From contig NC_057866.1 of assembly GCF_019393635.1 (NCBI RefSeq), forward strand, positions 231,914,359 through 231,978,358: DNA of 64,000 bases, written 5' to 3'. Source of the DNA: Dromiciops gliroides. Its lineage: Eukaryota; Chordata; Mammalia; Microbiotheria; Microbiotheriidae. Numbering within the stretch: the stretch's first letter is position 1; each line of letters opens with the position of its first letter. The position numbers and the translations under genes are program-made. The notes beneath the pieces are model-generated. The model made no database searches, had not been told where the DNA came from, and was given only the letters and a program-made list of their open reading frames with translations. Of this stretch, positions 41,090 to 52,010 are shown one piece after another.

Positions 41090-41470
41090 AGAATGTGATG
41101 CAGGGGAGGAGTAAACCAGCTAAAGCACTCTGAGAAAATTTAAAGGGGGGAAGAACTCCCTTTCAGATTTGGGGATGAGGGAACACTTCATAAAGTTCAT
41201 GGCACCTGAGCTGGTCTTTGGAAGAAGAGGATTTCAACAAGTAGAGATGGAGAAAGAGTACCTTTTAGGCATGGTGTGAATACCATGCAAGTGGGAGAGT
41301 TCAGGTCAAGTTTGAGGATCAAGTTTGCCTAGGCCACAGATTAAATGAAGATTAGTGTGAAATGGTGCTTGAAAGGTATATTGCATCCAGATTGTGGTAA
41401 ACCTGGGAGCTACTGAAGGTTCTTGAGTAGGGGAATGACATCTTCGGACTTATGCTTTAAGACTATAATG
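41090..41470 (+). mobile_element. Ancient purine-rich repeat fragment
   Basis: CATGGCACCTGAGCTGGTCT, GTTCAGGTCAAGTTTGAGG and CTTGAGTAGGGGAATGACAT match the order of 30650-31020 in the fuller copy. Confidence 0.5.
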
Positions 41471-41479
41471 GGAATGTTT

Positions 41480-43189
41480 CTCTTTCTCTCCAGTAAGATT
41501 CTCCTGCTATGTTATGGTTTAATTGTAGGTAAGGGAAATAGATTCAGTTCCCATCCAGTGCAAACTTTACCTATAGACCTATAGTAGAACAACTATATAT
41601 CTAGTATAAATAGAAACCTATAGAAAATTATTAGAAATAAACAATAAGACATTTAATTAACCATGCCAACTAATGCAAATAACTGGGAGATTCATGGAAA
41701 AATATTTTTATGCTCTAATAAGACAAGTGAAACCAGTCATCCCCAACAGAATCCCATGCCAGTGAGGAAAAGGAACCCATGTTGAAAACATCCTCTGAAA
41801 ATACTGGATAGAGTGCCCATCCTGCTACTGCTGAACACCTTTCTGGAGAGCACTTGAATCTTTGCTCAACTTCCAAGGAATATGGAGGGAGGTTTGTCTT
41901 AGGATGCTGCTTGGACAGCTCTGGAGACAGGCCCTTACTCCCTCAGCTCTCATTTTGTTGGAGCTGTGCTCTACCTCTGTAGTTATTGCTCCAGTCCAAA
42001 GCTTCTGCCATTGCTTTCTCAGGCTTCGTTGCCTCTGTCCATCCAGAGAAGCTTTGATCCACTTTTTTTTCCCTCTGTCATTTTTGCTCTAGGTCAGTGC
42101 TCTTTTAGCTTTCACCCTCCCAGGCTGCATGCCTGAGGGACTGTTGTCAATGCTCTTTTGTATTAGCCCTTTCATGGCCAGTCTGGGCTACACACCACAG
42201 AGCTTTAGTTCAATCCTGTCTTTTCCCAGGCTTGCAACTTCACCTAAGTGTCACCTAAAGAAAGTGCTCAAGCAGCAGCCAGCCTTCTTCTCCTTTTCTT
42301 TCCCTCCAACATAATCATTGTTTTCATAGTCTTCTCTTCTGTCCTTTTGCTCTTTGTCTCTAGTCTCACTCAGTTAGGGGTCACCAGCCTTCACTCCCTG
42401 CTGGGTTAGGACAAATGCTTTTTGTCCTTTCTCCCCTGCCTCATCCTACTGGCAATACTGTGCCTTACAGCATCTCTACCTCCTACTTGCTCTTTATGGC
42501 TGGGAACACACCCACTCAACCCTCTTGATTTACCCCTTTTCCATTTCTCCCATAGCTAACCCAGAAACTACTGGGATAGTATGTAAATGTTCCTGATGCT
42601 TTCCTAAGCCTCAGGATGGCAGTAGTTAACTAGGGAGAGGACAAGGGGCACAACCTGACTTTCTCTGACAACATCCTTACATGCATGAAAGGAAAAAAAA
42701 AAAGCTCTGTCCCATTATAGGATGATTAATTTTGCTGCTGGATGAAGGGGAAGGAAGAAATTGGAGTCAGGGACAGCAGGTAAGGGACACTAGAGAAGAG
42801 CAAATGAGTGGATGGACTCTGTAGTCACTTCCAGCTCTAGATATCTGATCCTATGAATAGAATTTCCCCTCATTGGCAGCTTAATATTTTGAATGATTGA
42901 ATTATAATTAAGGCAAGTCAAGAAATTGTTACTGCTCTGCTTTTAGGAAAGATAAGGAGCTCCAATAGAAGTTGGGAGACTTGAAGTCCCTCGTAATTAC
43001 TACAACATAACTCCATTATGATTTGTTTCTGGATATTCTCATCTCCGATTGTACAAGTGGTTTGTAGCATACTCTGACAACATCACATTTATTTTAACCT
43101 CTAAAATTCTTCCCTTCATGCTTCCCCGTTTTGTTCCTAGATTTCTTCACATGTTAATATGCAATACTGTTTTAGGCTTAACTTTAAAT
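41480..43189. other. Unassigned, no gene supported
   Basis: CT-rich on the plus strand from 41850 to 42600, with short frames lacking any signature. TAGTCACTTCCAGCTCTAGATATCTGATCC (about 42823-42852) resembles an L2 end. Confidence 0.4.
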
Positions 43190-43410
43190 CAAGGGTTCTT
43201 AATCCTTTGTGTGTCTTGTACTCCTATGAAAGTCTGGTGGACTATTGACCCCTCCTTTTTCAGAACAATGTTTTAAAATATATAAAAACAAAATCCAAAG
43301 GATTACAAAAGAAACAAATTGTATTGAAATAAAGATGTATTTTTTTCTACCACCCAAGCTTTTAGATCCACTGAAATCTATCCATTGCCCCCTCAGGTTA
43401 AGAACCCCTG
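43190..43410. mobile_element. hAT-like MITE with inverted termini
   Basis: The left end CAAGGGTTCTTAATCC and right end GGTTAAGAACCCCTG are inverted repeats of CAGGGGTTCTTAACC, a hAT-type terminus. The interior (TATGAAAGTCTGGTGGACTA, GGATTACAAAAGAAACAAAT TGTATTGAAAT) is the reverse complement of the family at 55092 and 27705. No transposase. The expected 8-bp TSD is not recognisable. Confidence 0.75.
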
Positions 43411-43419
43411 ATCTTTCTT

Positions 43420-44234
43420 GAGTAAGGTGCTACTAAGACATATACTCCCCTCTAGGTCTGTGGAATCTTTGGAATTTTTCTCATCAATACAAGATACTCA
43501 TAACTCTTCAAAGACTGCAAACAACCAATCAGGCAGATGTGTGAACATCTGAATCCAAAAGAGGAGGGGACAGGGATAAGACATAATGTGGCAGTAGAAT
43601 TGATAGGACATGACAAATGACTGGAATTAGAAGGTGTAATAGATAAATAACAGATGATTTCTGGTTTTAAGTCTTGGGTGACTTGGCAGATGATTGTACC
43701 ATCCATATAAACTAAGATGCTTTAATAATACTTCTTTGTTATTAGGGATAGTTCTATAGCAAGTGAAGTGAGATAGGGTGTTTTTCAGAAGCAGCAATGA
43801 TATAGAGAAAAAAGAATAGCAATAAAATATTTTTTGAATGTTCACATGGACCTTTGAGTTGATTGCTTTGAATATGCCCTCTGGTAATATAGATTGCAAC
43901 CCAACCACCCTAGCTATTCTATGTGATTCTGGTGCATGGCCTTCCGTAAGTTTGAAGGACTTTCTTACTTCCTCTTGTTATTGGGAGAGCACTAATGAAG
44001 TTCTCAAACTGTTCTGCTGTCATCTGTTGTCATCCTAGGTCCAGTCTATCTTTGTTTTCTATCATACATTTCCCTGTTAACATCTTTTACTATGTTCTCT
44101 GAAGTTTCTTATTTGGTCTATATTGCAGCCTGTGCATATCTCTTTCTCTCTGTGTAATACCTATTTCAGTTCTTTAGAGACTGTTTTATCCCATTTCTTA
44201 TAGCTATATGGCAACAGTTGAAGAATATTTATAT
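43420..44234. other. No recognisable gene
   Basis: Unassigned. Short frames on both strands (for example 43452-43908 minus) lack motifs. Confidence 0.4.
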
Positions 44235-44249
44235 TAAAAAGATGGGCTT

Positions 44250-44404
44250 GGGGCAGTTAGATGGTGCAGTGGATAAAGCATATGCCCTGAATTCAGGAAG
44301 ACTTGAGTTCAAATCCAGCCTCAGATACTTGACACTTACTAGCTGTATGACCTTGGGCAAGTCACTTTACCCTCATTGCCCTGCGTAAAAAAAAAAAGGC
44401 AAAG
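44250..44404 (+). mobile_element. Young CORE-SINE with 15-bp TSD
   Basis: Plus strand, the other tail type (ACCCTCATTGCCCTGC). Perfect flanks TAAAAAGATGGGCTT at 44235-44249 and 44405-44419. It is the only plus-strand copy of this tail type in the window. Confidence 0.95.
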
Positions 44405-44539
44405 TAAAAAGATGGGCTTTTGTTACTGGGAGAAGTCTGAGGGCATTAAAGGAGATTTGCAATTTCCTGAAGGCAGTCCAGTGTGTTTACCCACTCTTGT
44501 TCATTCTAAGCCTAACTCTAGTCTATCACTATCAGTTAT

Positions 44540-44573
<34 letters not shown>

Positions 44574-44574
44574 C
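44540..44574. repeat. (CA)n(TA)n microsatellite
   Basis: About 11 CA units followed by about 5 TA units and a GATA-like end. Confidence 0.93.
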
Positions 44575-44589
44575 TAGATAGATAAACCC

Positions 44590-45290
44590 CACAGGGCAAC
44601 CATTCAACTGAATTTCATAATTTGGGCAATCCACATTTTATATTTTATATACTTTTGGCTTTTTTTTTTGGTTGTATATCTGTTTGTAGATGACCAAACA
44701 AACCCTTTTGAGTGGTTATGGATCTCATCCATGAGGCTCTGAAATGTTTCAGGATTTGCTCTAACAATCACAATGTCATCCACAAATAGGAACATCTGAA
44801 TGATCATAGGAGACCTCTCTTCAACTTAGATTCTGTGCTGGATCTCCTCTGTTAAGGTGGTGGTGGTGGCTATCATCTTTGGCATATGGGCTCTCTGTTT
44901 TATGTCTTACCTGATGTTTATGTTGAGAGGGTCATTGAACAATTCTATCTTTGTCATATGTTCCTAGGAATCTTGAATCATTTTCATATATGGCTAGGAA
45001 GCATCTCGGTGAAAGAGAGGCTTTCAAATGGCAGTCTGCTAATTTACCAAATTGAATAATTTTGGGATGAATTAATAATGAGCAAAGTGAGATCTTGCAT
45101 CTTTATCCTGTTTAGCTGACTGTAATTTAGAGGTATAGTCTATTGTGGAATACCTTTTTTGAAAGTTTACCTGTTCATTACTAAGACCCTCTTTAAGGTG
45201 TTCTTAAGGAGTGTTGAGATGCTCATAAAAATTTATACCAATTGGAATATGTGTTTAAAGGTCAGTAGTTGTTTGTGTTCTTTCCATCAT
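44590..45290 (-). pseudogene. RTE/BovB-like LINE reverse transcriptase fragment
   Basis: The minus-strand frame near 44807-44690 reads MFLFVDDIVIVRANPETFQS, the reverse transcriptase F/YxDD box (here FVDD) and its downstream helix, followed by a LMDEIHNHSKG stretch. The upstream part (44810-45290) is decayed. It is a different LINE from the one at 16.7-22.8 kb, because the sequence after the DD box differs. Confidence 0.6.
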
Positions 45291-45424
45291 ATTCTGGCCA
45301 CCCTCCCCGCCAAGTATCAATAAGTTCTGAATTTTCCCCAGTCACAAAGCTACCAGAAATAGACTTTGAATTGAGGTTTTCTTACTCTAGCACTATACTC
45401 TTTATAATCCCAAGGGAGTCACCG

Positions 45425-45555
45425 TGTTGTAATGGAAAGTGAGTTGCCCTTAGAGCACTTGCTAAGAACCAGACAGACTAGGGATCAAATATTGCCTCTG
45501 TCACACAATGACAGTGTGACCCTTGGCAAATCATTTAATTGCCTACGCAATGGCA
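45425..45555 (+). mobile_element. MIR/Ther-like SINE remnant
   Basis: GTTGTAATGGAAAGTGAGTT, CTAGGGATCAAATATTGCCT, CAGTGTGACCCTTGGCAAAT: the order of A-box, B-box and core of an old CORE-SINE. Confidence 0.65.
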
Positions 45556-45684
45556 AAGGTATTAACCTTAATCAATAGAACACTCCTTACTGGCAGCTCT
45601 CTCTCCCCATAAATTTACAGGTCCAGTCCTCTACTCCCTATCTCAATAAGGCCTGAATTTTTTCTCAAGTCTTTAGTTATTTTA

Positions 45685-45870
45685 TTTTATTTTTTTATAT
45701 TTTATTTTTTCTCCAATTACTTGTTTGTTTGTTTTGGTGAGGCAATTGGGGTTAAGTGACTTGCCCAGGGTCACACAGCTAGTAAGTGTTAAGTGTCTGA
45801 GGCCGGATTTGAACTCAGGTCTTCCTGAATCCAGGGCCAGTGCTCTATCCACTGCACCACCTAGCTGCCC
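45685..45870 (-). mobile_element. Young CORE-SINE with 14-bp TSD
   Basis: Minus-strand, GCAATTGGGG tail type, tail TTTTATTT/TTTG mixed. Perfect flanks CTTTAGTTATTTTA at 45671-45684 and 45871-45884. Confidence 0.95.
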
Positions 45871-45889
45871 CTTTAGTTATTTTAAATAA

Positions 45890-46770
45890 ACTATTAGTTC
45901 AAAAATAGGGAAAATGGTAGAAGAGGAAAGTTTAGATGAGGAGATAAGCAATTTTGGGTGTGCTGAATCTGAGGTGTCAATGGGAAATCCAAGGGAGATG
46001 AGTAGTAGGCAAATGGACATATGATAATAGAGTTTAGGGAAGAAATTGGGGCAAGACATATAGATTTTAGAATCATCTATGCATAGGTGATGATAGAAGA
46101 CATAAGGGAGAGACCACAGAGACAGAAGGAGAGTCAAGAACAGAATTTTGCATGATAGTACTTAGGAATTACAAAAACAACATAGGGGTGGTCAAACACA
46201 TAACAAGAGAAAGCAGTGACAAGGAAAAAGAAGACTCAAGAAATAGAGGATCAGTAGAAAAGAAGGAAAAAAGCATTTAAGCACTTACCATGTACCAGCC
46301 ACTGCAGTAAGCAATTTACAAATATTACATCATTTGATCCTCACAGCAACCCTGGGAAGTAGGTGCTATGATTATTCCCATTTTAGTTACAAAAAATATC
46401 AATAAAATTTATTTTAAAAGTAAGAAACTTAAAAAACCCATCATTGATGACCTCTGTGAGAATTGTTCCAGCATTATTCCAGTATCTGTCAGCTTTGTAA
46501 TTGGTTGTTGAATTGCATTTAGTTGTGGGAAGGGAAGATAGATTATCAGAAACTGAGGAAGAAGATGGTGTTGAGAAAGTGGAGCCACCAGTGGCAGGTT
46601 TTTTTTTTCTTGAGGTTACTTTTAGCTTACGGGAGATGAACATATTAGTGGATGTTGAGGAAAGAGCCAGAAGGAGGGGACAGATTGAAGATGATAAAGA
46701 GGAATGACTGGTAGAGTAAGCTCCTAGAGGAGACAGAGTGGGACCAAGGTCACAATAACTTTGCTAAGAA
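45890..46770 (+). mobile_element. Ancient purine-rich repeat, 3' parts
   Basis: CATATAGATTTTAGAATCAT CTATGCATAGG, ACCACAGAGACAGAAGGAGA, and later GAGGAAAGAGCCAGAAGGAG / GACAGATTGAAGATGATAAA correspond to the later part of the family seen at 30480. An MIR (46265-46390) lies within it. Confidence 0.5.
46265..46390 (-). mobile_element. MIR fragment
   Basis: AAGCACTTACCATGTACCAG, AATATTACATCATTTGATCC, TCACAGCAACCCTGGGAAGT and ATGATTATTCCCATTTTAG are the antisense MIR 3' half. Confidence 0.8.
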
Positions 46771-47041
46771 GAACTATCTCAATTTTTAACTTGACATGGA
46801 AGGATAAAAAGCTGACTGAAGTAAAGAGGCAAAGAAATTATTTTAAGATCATTTGAATTACATTATACTGAGTTCCAAAGGATTCCATATTTGTTTGTTA
46901 CCCTGGAATATTCTATGTATTGAATATGGGAACTTTTGTGTCAGTGACATTCTTTGTAATGGGAACACAGAGAAAGTTTCCCAATAGGAAGTTAATCATT
47001 CTGTTAAAAATCACTTATTAAGTGCTTAGTTCATGCTGGGA

Positions 47042-47278
47042 AGGACAGTTAGGGGGTACAGTGGACAGAGTGCTGGGCCTAGAGTCAGGAGGGTACAAAT
47101 CTGGTCTCACACAGCAAGTCACTTAACCCTGTTTGCCTCAGTTTTCTCATCTGTAAAATGAGCTGGAGATGAAATTGGCAAAGCATTTCAGTATTTGCTC
47201 CCCACTCCCAACCCCAATCCCAAAATGGGATCACAAAGAGTCAGACAGAATTGAAAAATGACTGAACAAAAACAAATA
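47042..47278 (+). mobile_element. Long Mar-1-type CORE-SINE
   Basis: Plus strand: GTACAGTGGACAGAGTGCTG head, a core shortened to CACACAGCAAGTCACTTAAC, then TTTCTCATCTGTAAAATGAG and the RTE-like tail GGGATCACAAAGAGTCAGAC AGAATTGAAAAATGACTGAAC. Confidence 0.85.
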
Positions 47279-47514
47279 AATCTTGCCTGGACCTGGAAAT
47301 GTAAACACTTTCTGCCCCTAAGAAACTTAGATTCCACTAGTAAAAGCAGCATATACAAAGTAAGCCCAAAGAAATATATACTTAGATGTATCAAATGTAT
47401 ACAAAGAATATTATATATATATATAATTAATATAGAATAGTTTTAGTGGAGAGTCACTCTCAGCTGTGTGGGTTCAGGAAACGAGTTGACTTTTGAGCTT
47501 AACTTCCAACAAAC

Positions 47515-47695
47515 AAAGGATTCTAGTAACAATAGCTGGTATTTGATAATATTTTATGCTCTGTGAAGCATTTTATATTTGATCTCATTTGATCCTTACA
47601 AATACCCTCTGAAGTTTGTGTTAATCTTACCATTTTATAGAAGAGGAAACTTACACTGAGAGAAGTCACTTAAGAGTCACTTAGCTGTGTTTAGT
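47515..47695 (-). mobile_element. MIR
   Basis: TGTGAAGCATTTTATATTTG, ATCTCATTTGATCCTTACAA, ATTTTATAGAAGAGGAAACT and ACTTAAGAGTCACTTAGCTG follow antisense MIR order. It abuts the RTE 3' end. Confidence 0.72.
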
Positions 47696-47696
47696 C

Positions 47697-47745
47697 CTTC
47701 ATCCTTGAAGAGGACCAATTACTTCACAATGTTGGGGTTGACAAA
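47697..47745 (-). mobile_element. RTE-like LINE 3' end, first piece
   Basis: TTCATCCTTGAAGAGGACCA and CAATGTTGGGGTTGAC match the extreme 3' end of the RTE-like LINE at 16691-16740. The sequence the LINE should show next is found only from 48655. Confidence 0.6.
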
Positions 47746-47920
47746 CACAATTTACTGAGAACTGATTGACTTCATTTAGTTTCTTTCCCCAGACTAAATG
47801 AATGATCTGGGGCTGACCAAACTTTGTCAATTCCAGGTTCTGATTACTTTGTAGATCTCCCAAGGAATCTGTTACACTCAGCTCATGTAAAAGAATTTAA
47901 CAGGTGAAACAAAAGGTAAT

Positions 47921-48472
47921 TGTGAGAAAATAATGGGATTTGGCAGATGCGGGGCTCCGCCTGAAGATTGATTTGGAATTGATTGAATTAGGTGAGACTG
48001 ACTGAGAACCAACTTAAGGTTGATTAAATTGAGACCACACCTGGCCAGCCCTGGGTGGTGTTGTTCTCAGAAGCTTTGAACTCAGGAAGGACACCACCCA
48101 GAGGTCCAATGAACCAATCTAGACAATTGGCTTGAAGGATGGCCCCTTCTGGGACAGGGAGACACGAAGGAGGAAGTGAGGCTGGCTCCCTGGCTCCCTG
48201 GTTCTGTCTCTTTCATTCTGGAACCTCGTGTTGGTGGCTGAGAGAAGGATAAGGAGTCCAGTCTGAATGTTAGGGAACATAGGTTTCTTTTCTTAATTTT
48301 CTGAACCCCACATGTTCTCTCTTTACTAACCTCTAATATACTTTAATAAATGCTTAATGCCTAAACTGTTGCTAAAGCTTCTAATTTATAAGTAAATCCT
48401 AGCTATTCCCTGGCCGCCCCCCCCCATTGGGGGCAGAAAAATGCAACCACACATTAGATTTTAAACATCACA
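47921..48472 (+). mobile_element. Solo LTR of an endogenous retrovirus-like element
   Basis: 552 bp bounded by TGTGA...TCACA, a 5-bp terminal inverted repeat, with 4-bp flanks TAAT (47917-47920 and 48473-48476). AATAAA at 48345-48350 is followed by GCTTAATGCCTAAACTGTTG and CTTCTAATTTATAAGT. There is no coding region and no second LTR nearby, so it is a solo LTR left by recombination. A 4-bp TSD is commoner in gamma-type elements, but the class is not proven. Confidence 0.8.
48345..48350 (+). promoter_or_regulatory. LTR polyadenylation signal AATAAA
   Basis: Canonical hexamer inside the solo LTR, about 122 bp before its 3' end. The same AATAAATGCTTAA context occurs on the minus strand in the LTR at 60512-60869. 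Confidence 0.7.
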
Positions 48473-48654
48473 TAATCAAAAAAGGCTGCCTTTTCATTTT
48501 TTAAATTGTCATTTGTACCTTATATAATCTGTTTTCAGCCCCACTCTTTGAGTACTCCTAGCTTGTTCTGGTGGTACAGCAGTTATAATCCCTCTTCCAT
48601 GATTAAAGACCTTAATTTTATTATATTGATTCTTTTATTAATTTTTCACATTGA

Positions 48655-49025
48655 CAGGGTCAAGGTACAGAGTCTTTGGCTGTGGCTGATCAAACCAATA
48701 TGACCTTAGAAGGCTCTACCACAGGTCAGGCATAAATCGTCCACAAGAACATGTAGCATGTCTCTAGATTTGTGCATCTCACATGTTTTTTTTTTTGTTC
48801 TACTGTAATTTTGCTTTGCTTATAAAGCACCTCCTTTGATGTGGGCATACCATACTGGGCCAGTGTCGCCCATGTTTCACAAAGTTCTTTAGATAGACCT
48901 TGGGGCTCTTCTGACCTTTTTGTGAGTGTGTGAATACTCTGTAAAATAGTTTTTTTGGTAAATGTTTGGTGTTCTGGCTATGTGGCCAGCCCATTGCAGT
49001 TGTGTTTTCTGCAGTCTTGGGACAC
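48655..49025 (-). mobile_element. RTE-like LINE 3' end, second piece
   Basis: CTGTGGCTGATCAAACCAAT, GAAGGCTCTACCACAGGTCA, GATTTGTGCATCTCACATGT and TTTTGCTTTGCTTATAAAGC match 16745-16905 in the same order. The minus-strand frame 48800-49027 is the decayed C-terminal part (KHLPKKLFYRVF). It continues the piece at 47697-47745 after about 0.9 kb of inserted sequence that includes the solo LTR. Confidence 0.8.
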
Positions 49026-49199
49026 ATAGCTAAGAAACACAGGAGGAAGGATTTGAATTCAGATCTCCATCTGTATTCTAATTCCAGTGTTGTTGTCTAG
49101 GGGGGAGAGTGAAGAATGATTGTATTCTAGGCAAAAGTGGAAATAGTGTTGGGTAAGAACAGCAAAAATGGCATTTTGACTAAATTGTAGAGTGTGCAA

Positions 49200-49420
49200 A
49201 GGGGAAAAATGAATAATAAGGCTTAAAGCATAGGTTGGAGTCAGATTGGAAGGTTTTTAAATGTCAAACAGAGAATTTGTATTTAATTTTAGAGGTAGTA
49301 GGGAGCCAATGTGAGGAGGAAACTGACATGATCTGACCTGAGCTTTAGTAATATCACTTTGGAAAGGAGGCTGAGAATGAGATGATGCGTATGAAAGCAC
49401 CCTGGAATGGGTCTGAAGGC
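49200..49420 (+). mobile_element. Ancient purine-rich repeat fragment
   Basis: GAGGTAGTAGGGAGCCAATG, GAAACTGACATGATCTGACC and GTAATATCACTTTGGAAAGG match the 30950-31040 part of the fuller copy. Confidence 0.5.
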
Positions 49421-49429
49421 TTATTACAG

Positions 49430-49839
49430 AAGCAAGGCATTATTATTAAACTGAACATCCCTACAACACTATTTGATCTAAGACTTCATTGGGTCTAAGG
49501 CTCCCTCAAGGGACTCCAGTGTCAAAGCAGTTGCCTGCTGATTACCAACCCCCAAATAATGCCTCCTGCTCTGTTCTAGACCAGTAATTGTTCAGAATAA
49601 AGAACTGGAGCCAAAGACTTCATTACTGGGGAGAGTGGCTACAGATGCTAATTTAGATTTACCTAGGAAGACAATGGGCAGCATGAGGCCCCAGGCAAGC
49701 TAAGGAGAGCACCAGGGAGGGCATTGGTATTCTGGAAGGACACTTCCCTAATTAACTTATGTTCCTCCCTCTCCCCCCTCCTCAGGAAGCTGAGGGACTG
49801 TCACTTATGACAGATTTATTACCATTTGCTATTGTTTTT

Positions 49840-49879
<40 letters not shown>

Positions 49880-50220
49880 CCTCTCTCTCTTTCTCTCTTC
49901 TTTCCAAGTTCTTGGATTTTATTTCTGCCAGCAAAATTTTAAAATTATCTCATTCACTGGACAGCCACTTCCCCCAGAGGAAGAGGAAGCTTAAATTAAC
50001 ATTTAACTGCTGTTCTTGAGCCACAGAGAAAGTGATGATGATTTTCCTGCTCTTTGCAGACAGACAATAGGAGCTGACCTATCATTATTTACATTGTGTG
50101 CTCTAATTACTCTCCCAAGCACACTCCAAGAGCTGTGCTGGAGTAGGAAGGAAGAACTGGAAACCCTGGTGATTCCATTATTCAAAGGGAACTAGGCAGG
50201 ACCATGGCCAGAGTGCAAGC
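49430..50220. other. Repeat-poor; possible conserved non-coding sequence
   Basis: Apart from the CT tract at 49840-49892 I see no repeat. It contains AT-rich, homeobox-like words (CTCTAATTACTCTCC near 50101, TTAAATTAACATTTAAC near 49991) embedded in well-mixed unique sequence. No open frame with coding character. Confidence 0.3.
49840..49892. repeat. (CT)n microsatellite
   Basis: CT run with small CCCC and TTT interruptions. Confidence 0.93.
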
Positions 50221-50226
50221 CTGACA

Positions 50227-50258
50227 CCCCCCCCCCCTGCCCCCGCCCCCAGACTTTA

Positions 50259-50336
<78 letters not shown>
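50227..50336. repeat. C-rich run and (CT)n microsatellite
   Basis: C-rich CCCCCCCCCCTGCCCCCGCC (50227-50250) followed by about 74 bp of CT (50262-50336). Confidence 0.95.
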
Positions 50337-50339
50337 ACC

Positions 50340-51276
50340 TTCCTCCTGTCATTGTTTTCCCATGTAGAGGTTCAGAAGTGTCCCTTCTGTCTCTACCTGA
50401 GTCCTTTCAGCCTAACTGATTGGTTGGGCTTGGATAAGTACAGGTTAACTGCCAAGTGTGCATCTTGCTGGGTAATTTCTTAATGGTCAGTGATTTTCAA
50501 GAACATTGCCAAGTTCTTCTCCAAAGGGGGCTTGTTAAATTGCTCACCTTTTCTGATTTTGTTGAGGAAAATGAGGCTAGGGTTTTAGGCAAGGCAGAGG
50601 AGGATGACCCTGCTAACATGCTTCATGGATGGACTCCTGGTGTGAGGTGGAGAAAATTTGTGTTTCCTTCATGAGCTTTGTTTTGTTTCTTACTGGTTGT
50701 ATGGGAGCATAGGCAGTCCTATTTCTTTACCTTTTGTTCTTAGCACACACTTAACATAGAATATGCTTGGGGTTCAGGACTTTGGGGGGCAGTCTGTAAG
50801 CCATGGAGTTTTAAAGTGGCCCATTCATGTACATGACCACTAAGTACTCCCATTCTGTCTCCTTTAGCTTCCAAATCATGTGCAGCATAATTCACTATGA
50901 CTGCAACCTTGGGCAAGCCAACTACCCTCACTCACCCCCTCAGTTTCTTTATTTGTAAAACAAAGGGTTGGACTAAATAGCTTCTGAGGTCCTGTCTAGC
51001 TCTAGGTGTATAATCCTATGTTCAATAAGCCCCTGGAAACTGCCTAAAACAATATCAAGGACCTACGATTTTATTTGGTGGGGTAACTCTTCAAGAAAGC
51101 ATACTCCTCTGAGTCTCACACATATGTGAATTAGTGTTTTAAAAATAGTTTGGCTTTGAGGTGGCAGCTAATAAAATACAAATTCATTGAAAGTGTCAGC
51201 TCATAGGAGATGTTTTTGCAGTGGTGGGCTTTATGTATTTTTTTTCAATCAGAATATACTGAGTCCAATAGTGCAG

Positions 51277-51280
<4 letters not shown>
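50340..51280. other. No gene; L2/MIR-like tail near 50880-51020
   Basis: 50880-51020 has CAACCTTGGGCAAGCCAACT, GTTTCTTTATTTGTAAAACA and CTTCTGAGGTCCTGTCTAGC TCTAGG, the order of an old MIR/L2 end on the plus strand. The rest is unassigned. Confidence 0.5.

Positions 51281-51316
<36 letters not shown>
51281..51316. repeat. (CA)n microsatellite
   Basis: About 18 uninterrupted CA units. Confidence 0.95.
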
Positions 51317-51319
<3 letters not shown>

Positions 51320-51534
51320 TTAAAAAGAATCTTCATTCTTGAAAAGATTGGGAATATCTAAACACATTTTACTTACTTATCAACTGTCTTCCATAACAAA
51401 GTATCAACTCAACAATCATTAATTAAGCATCTATTACATACCAGTCTCTATGCCAGCTAGGTACTATTGATACAAAGAGGTCAAGAAACTTATTGTCTAT
51501 TGAAGGAGAAAACATGTCAGATACTAGTGATTAG

Positions 51535-51690
51535 ACCCATGATTTAATTGGCCTAGGGAATTTTCAGGTGAGGAAATTCCATTGACTAATGCAATTCAAA
51601 ACTCTCTTTTCAACTTATTTTTTAAAGAGAGTTTCCTAAAGCACTAACAAGTTCACTGATTTGCCTAGGATCACATAGTAGGACTTTGGA
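51535..51690 (-). mobile_element. Ancient dispersed repeat, unnamed
   Basis: CCCATGATTTAATTGGCCTA GGGAATT, AAAGCACTAACAAGTTCACT and GATTTGCCTAGGATCACATA share order and wording with 29805-29950. Confidence 0.5.
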
Positions 51691-51789
51691 AAGGCTGTGC
51701 TTCCACACTGGTCATTCTGGCTTTGGAGCTAGACCAAACTGCCTCACAAACACAGTAAGATTTATATTAGATAAATACAAGGATAACGG

Positions 51790-52010
51790 GGCGGGGGGGG
51801 GGTACTGAGAAAGGCCTTATTTAGGTTGTAGTACTTGAATTGAGATTTGAATGTTCGCTAAGGATTCTAGTAGGGCAAAGGTGAAAAGGGAAAGAATTTG
51901 GGGCATTGAATACAGCAAGTGAAAAGGCTCAGATGGGAAAGAGAAAGTTGCGTATAAGAGAGACATAATAGATTCAGGGTGCTGAATGAGGTGTATGTTT
52001 TTATATACAG
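51790..52010 (+). mobile_element. Ancient purine-rich repeat fragment
   Basis: GTAGTACTTGAATTGAGATT, AGGTGAAAAGGGAAAGAATT and GGCATTGAATACAGCAAGTG match the early part of the family at 30480. Another scrap (GGAGCCAGGTTGTGAAGGGT) lies near 52945. Confidence 0.45.

Noticed and set aside
41862..42314. Pair of plus-strand frames rich in Leu/Ser/Cys as possible exons
   Set aside because: Composition follows the CT-rich DNA; no conserved motif or clear splice phase.
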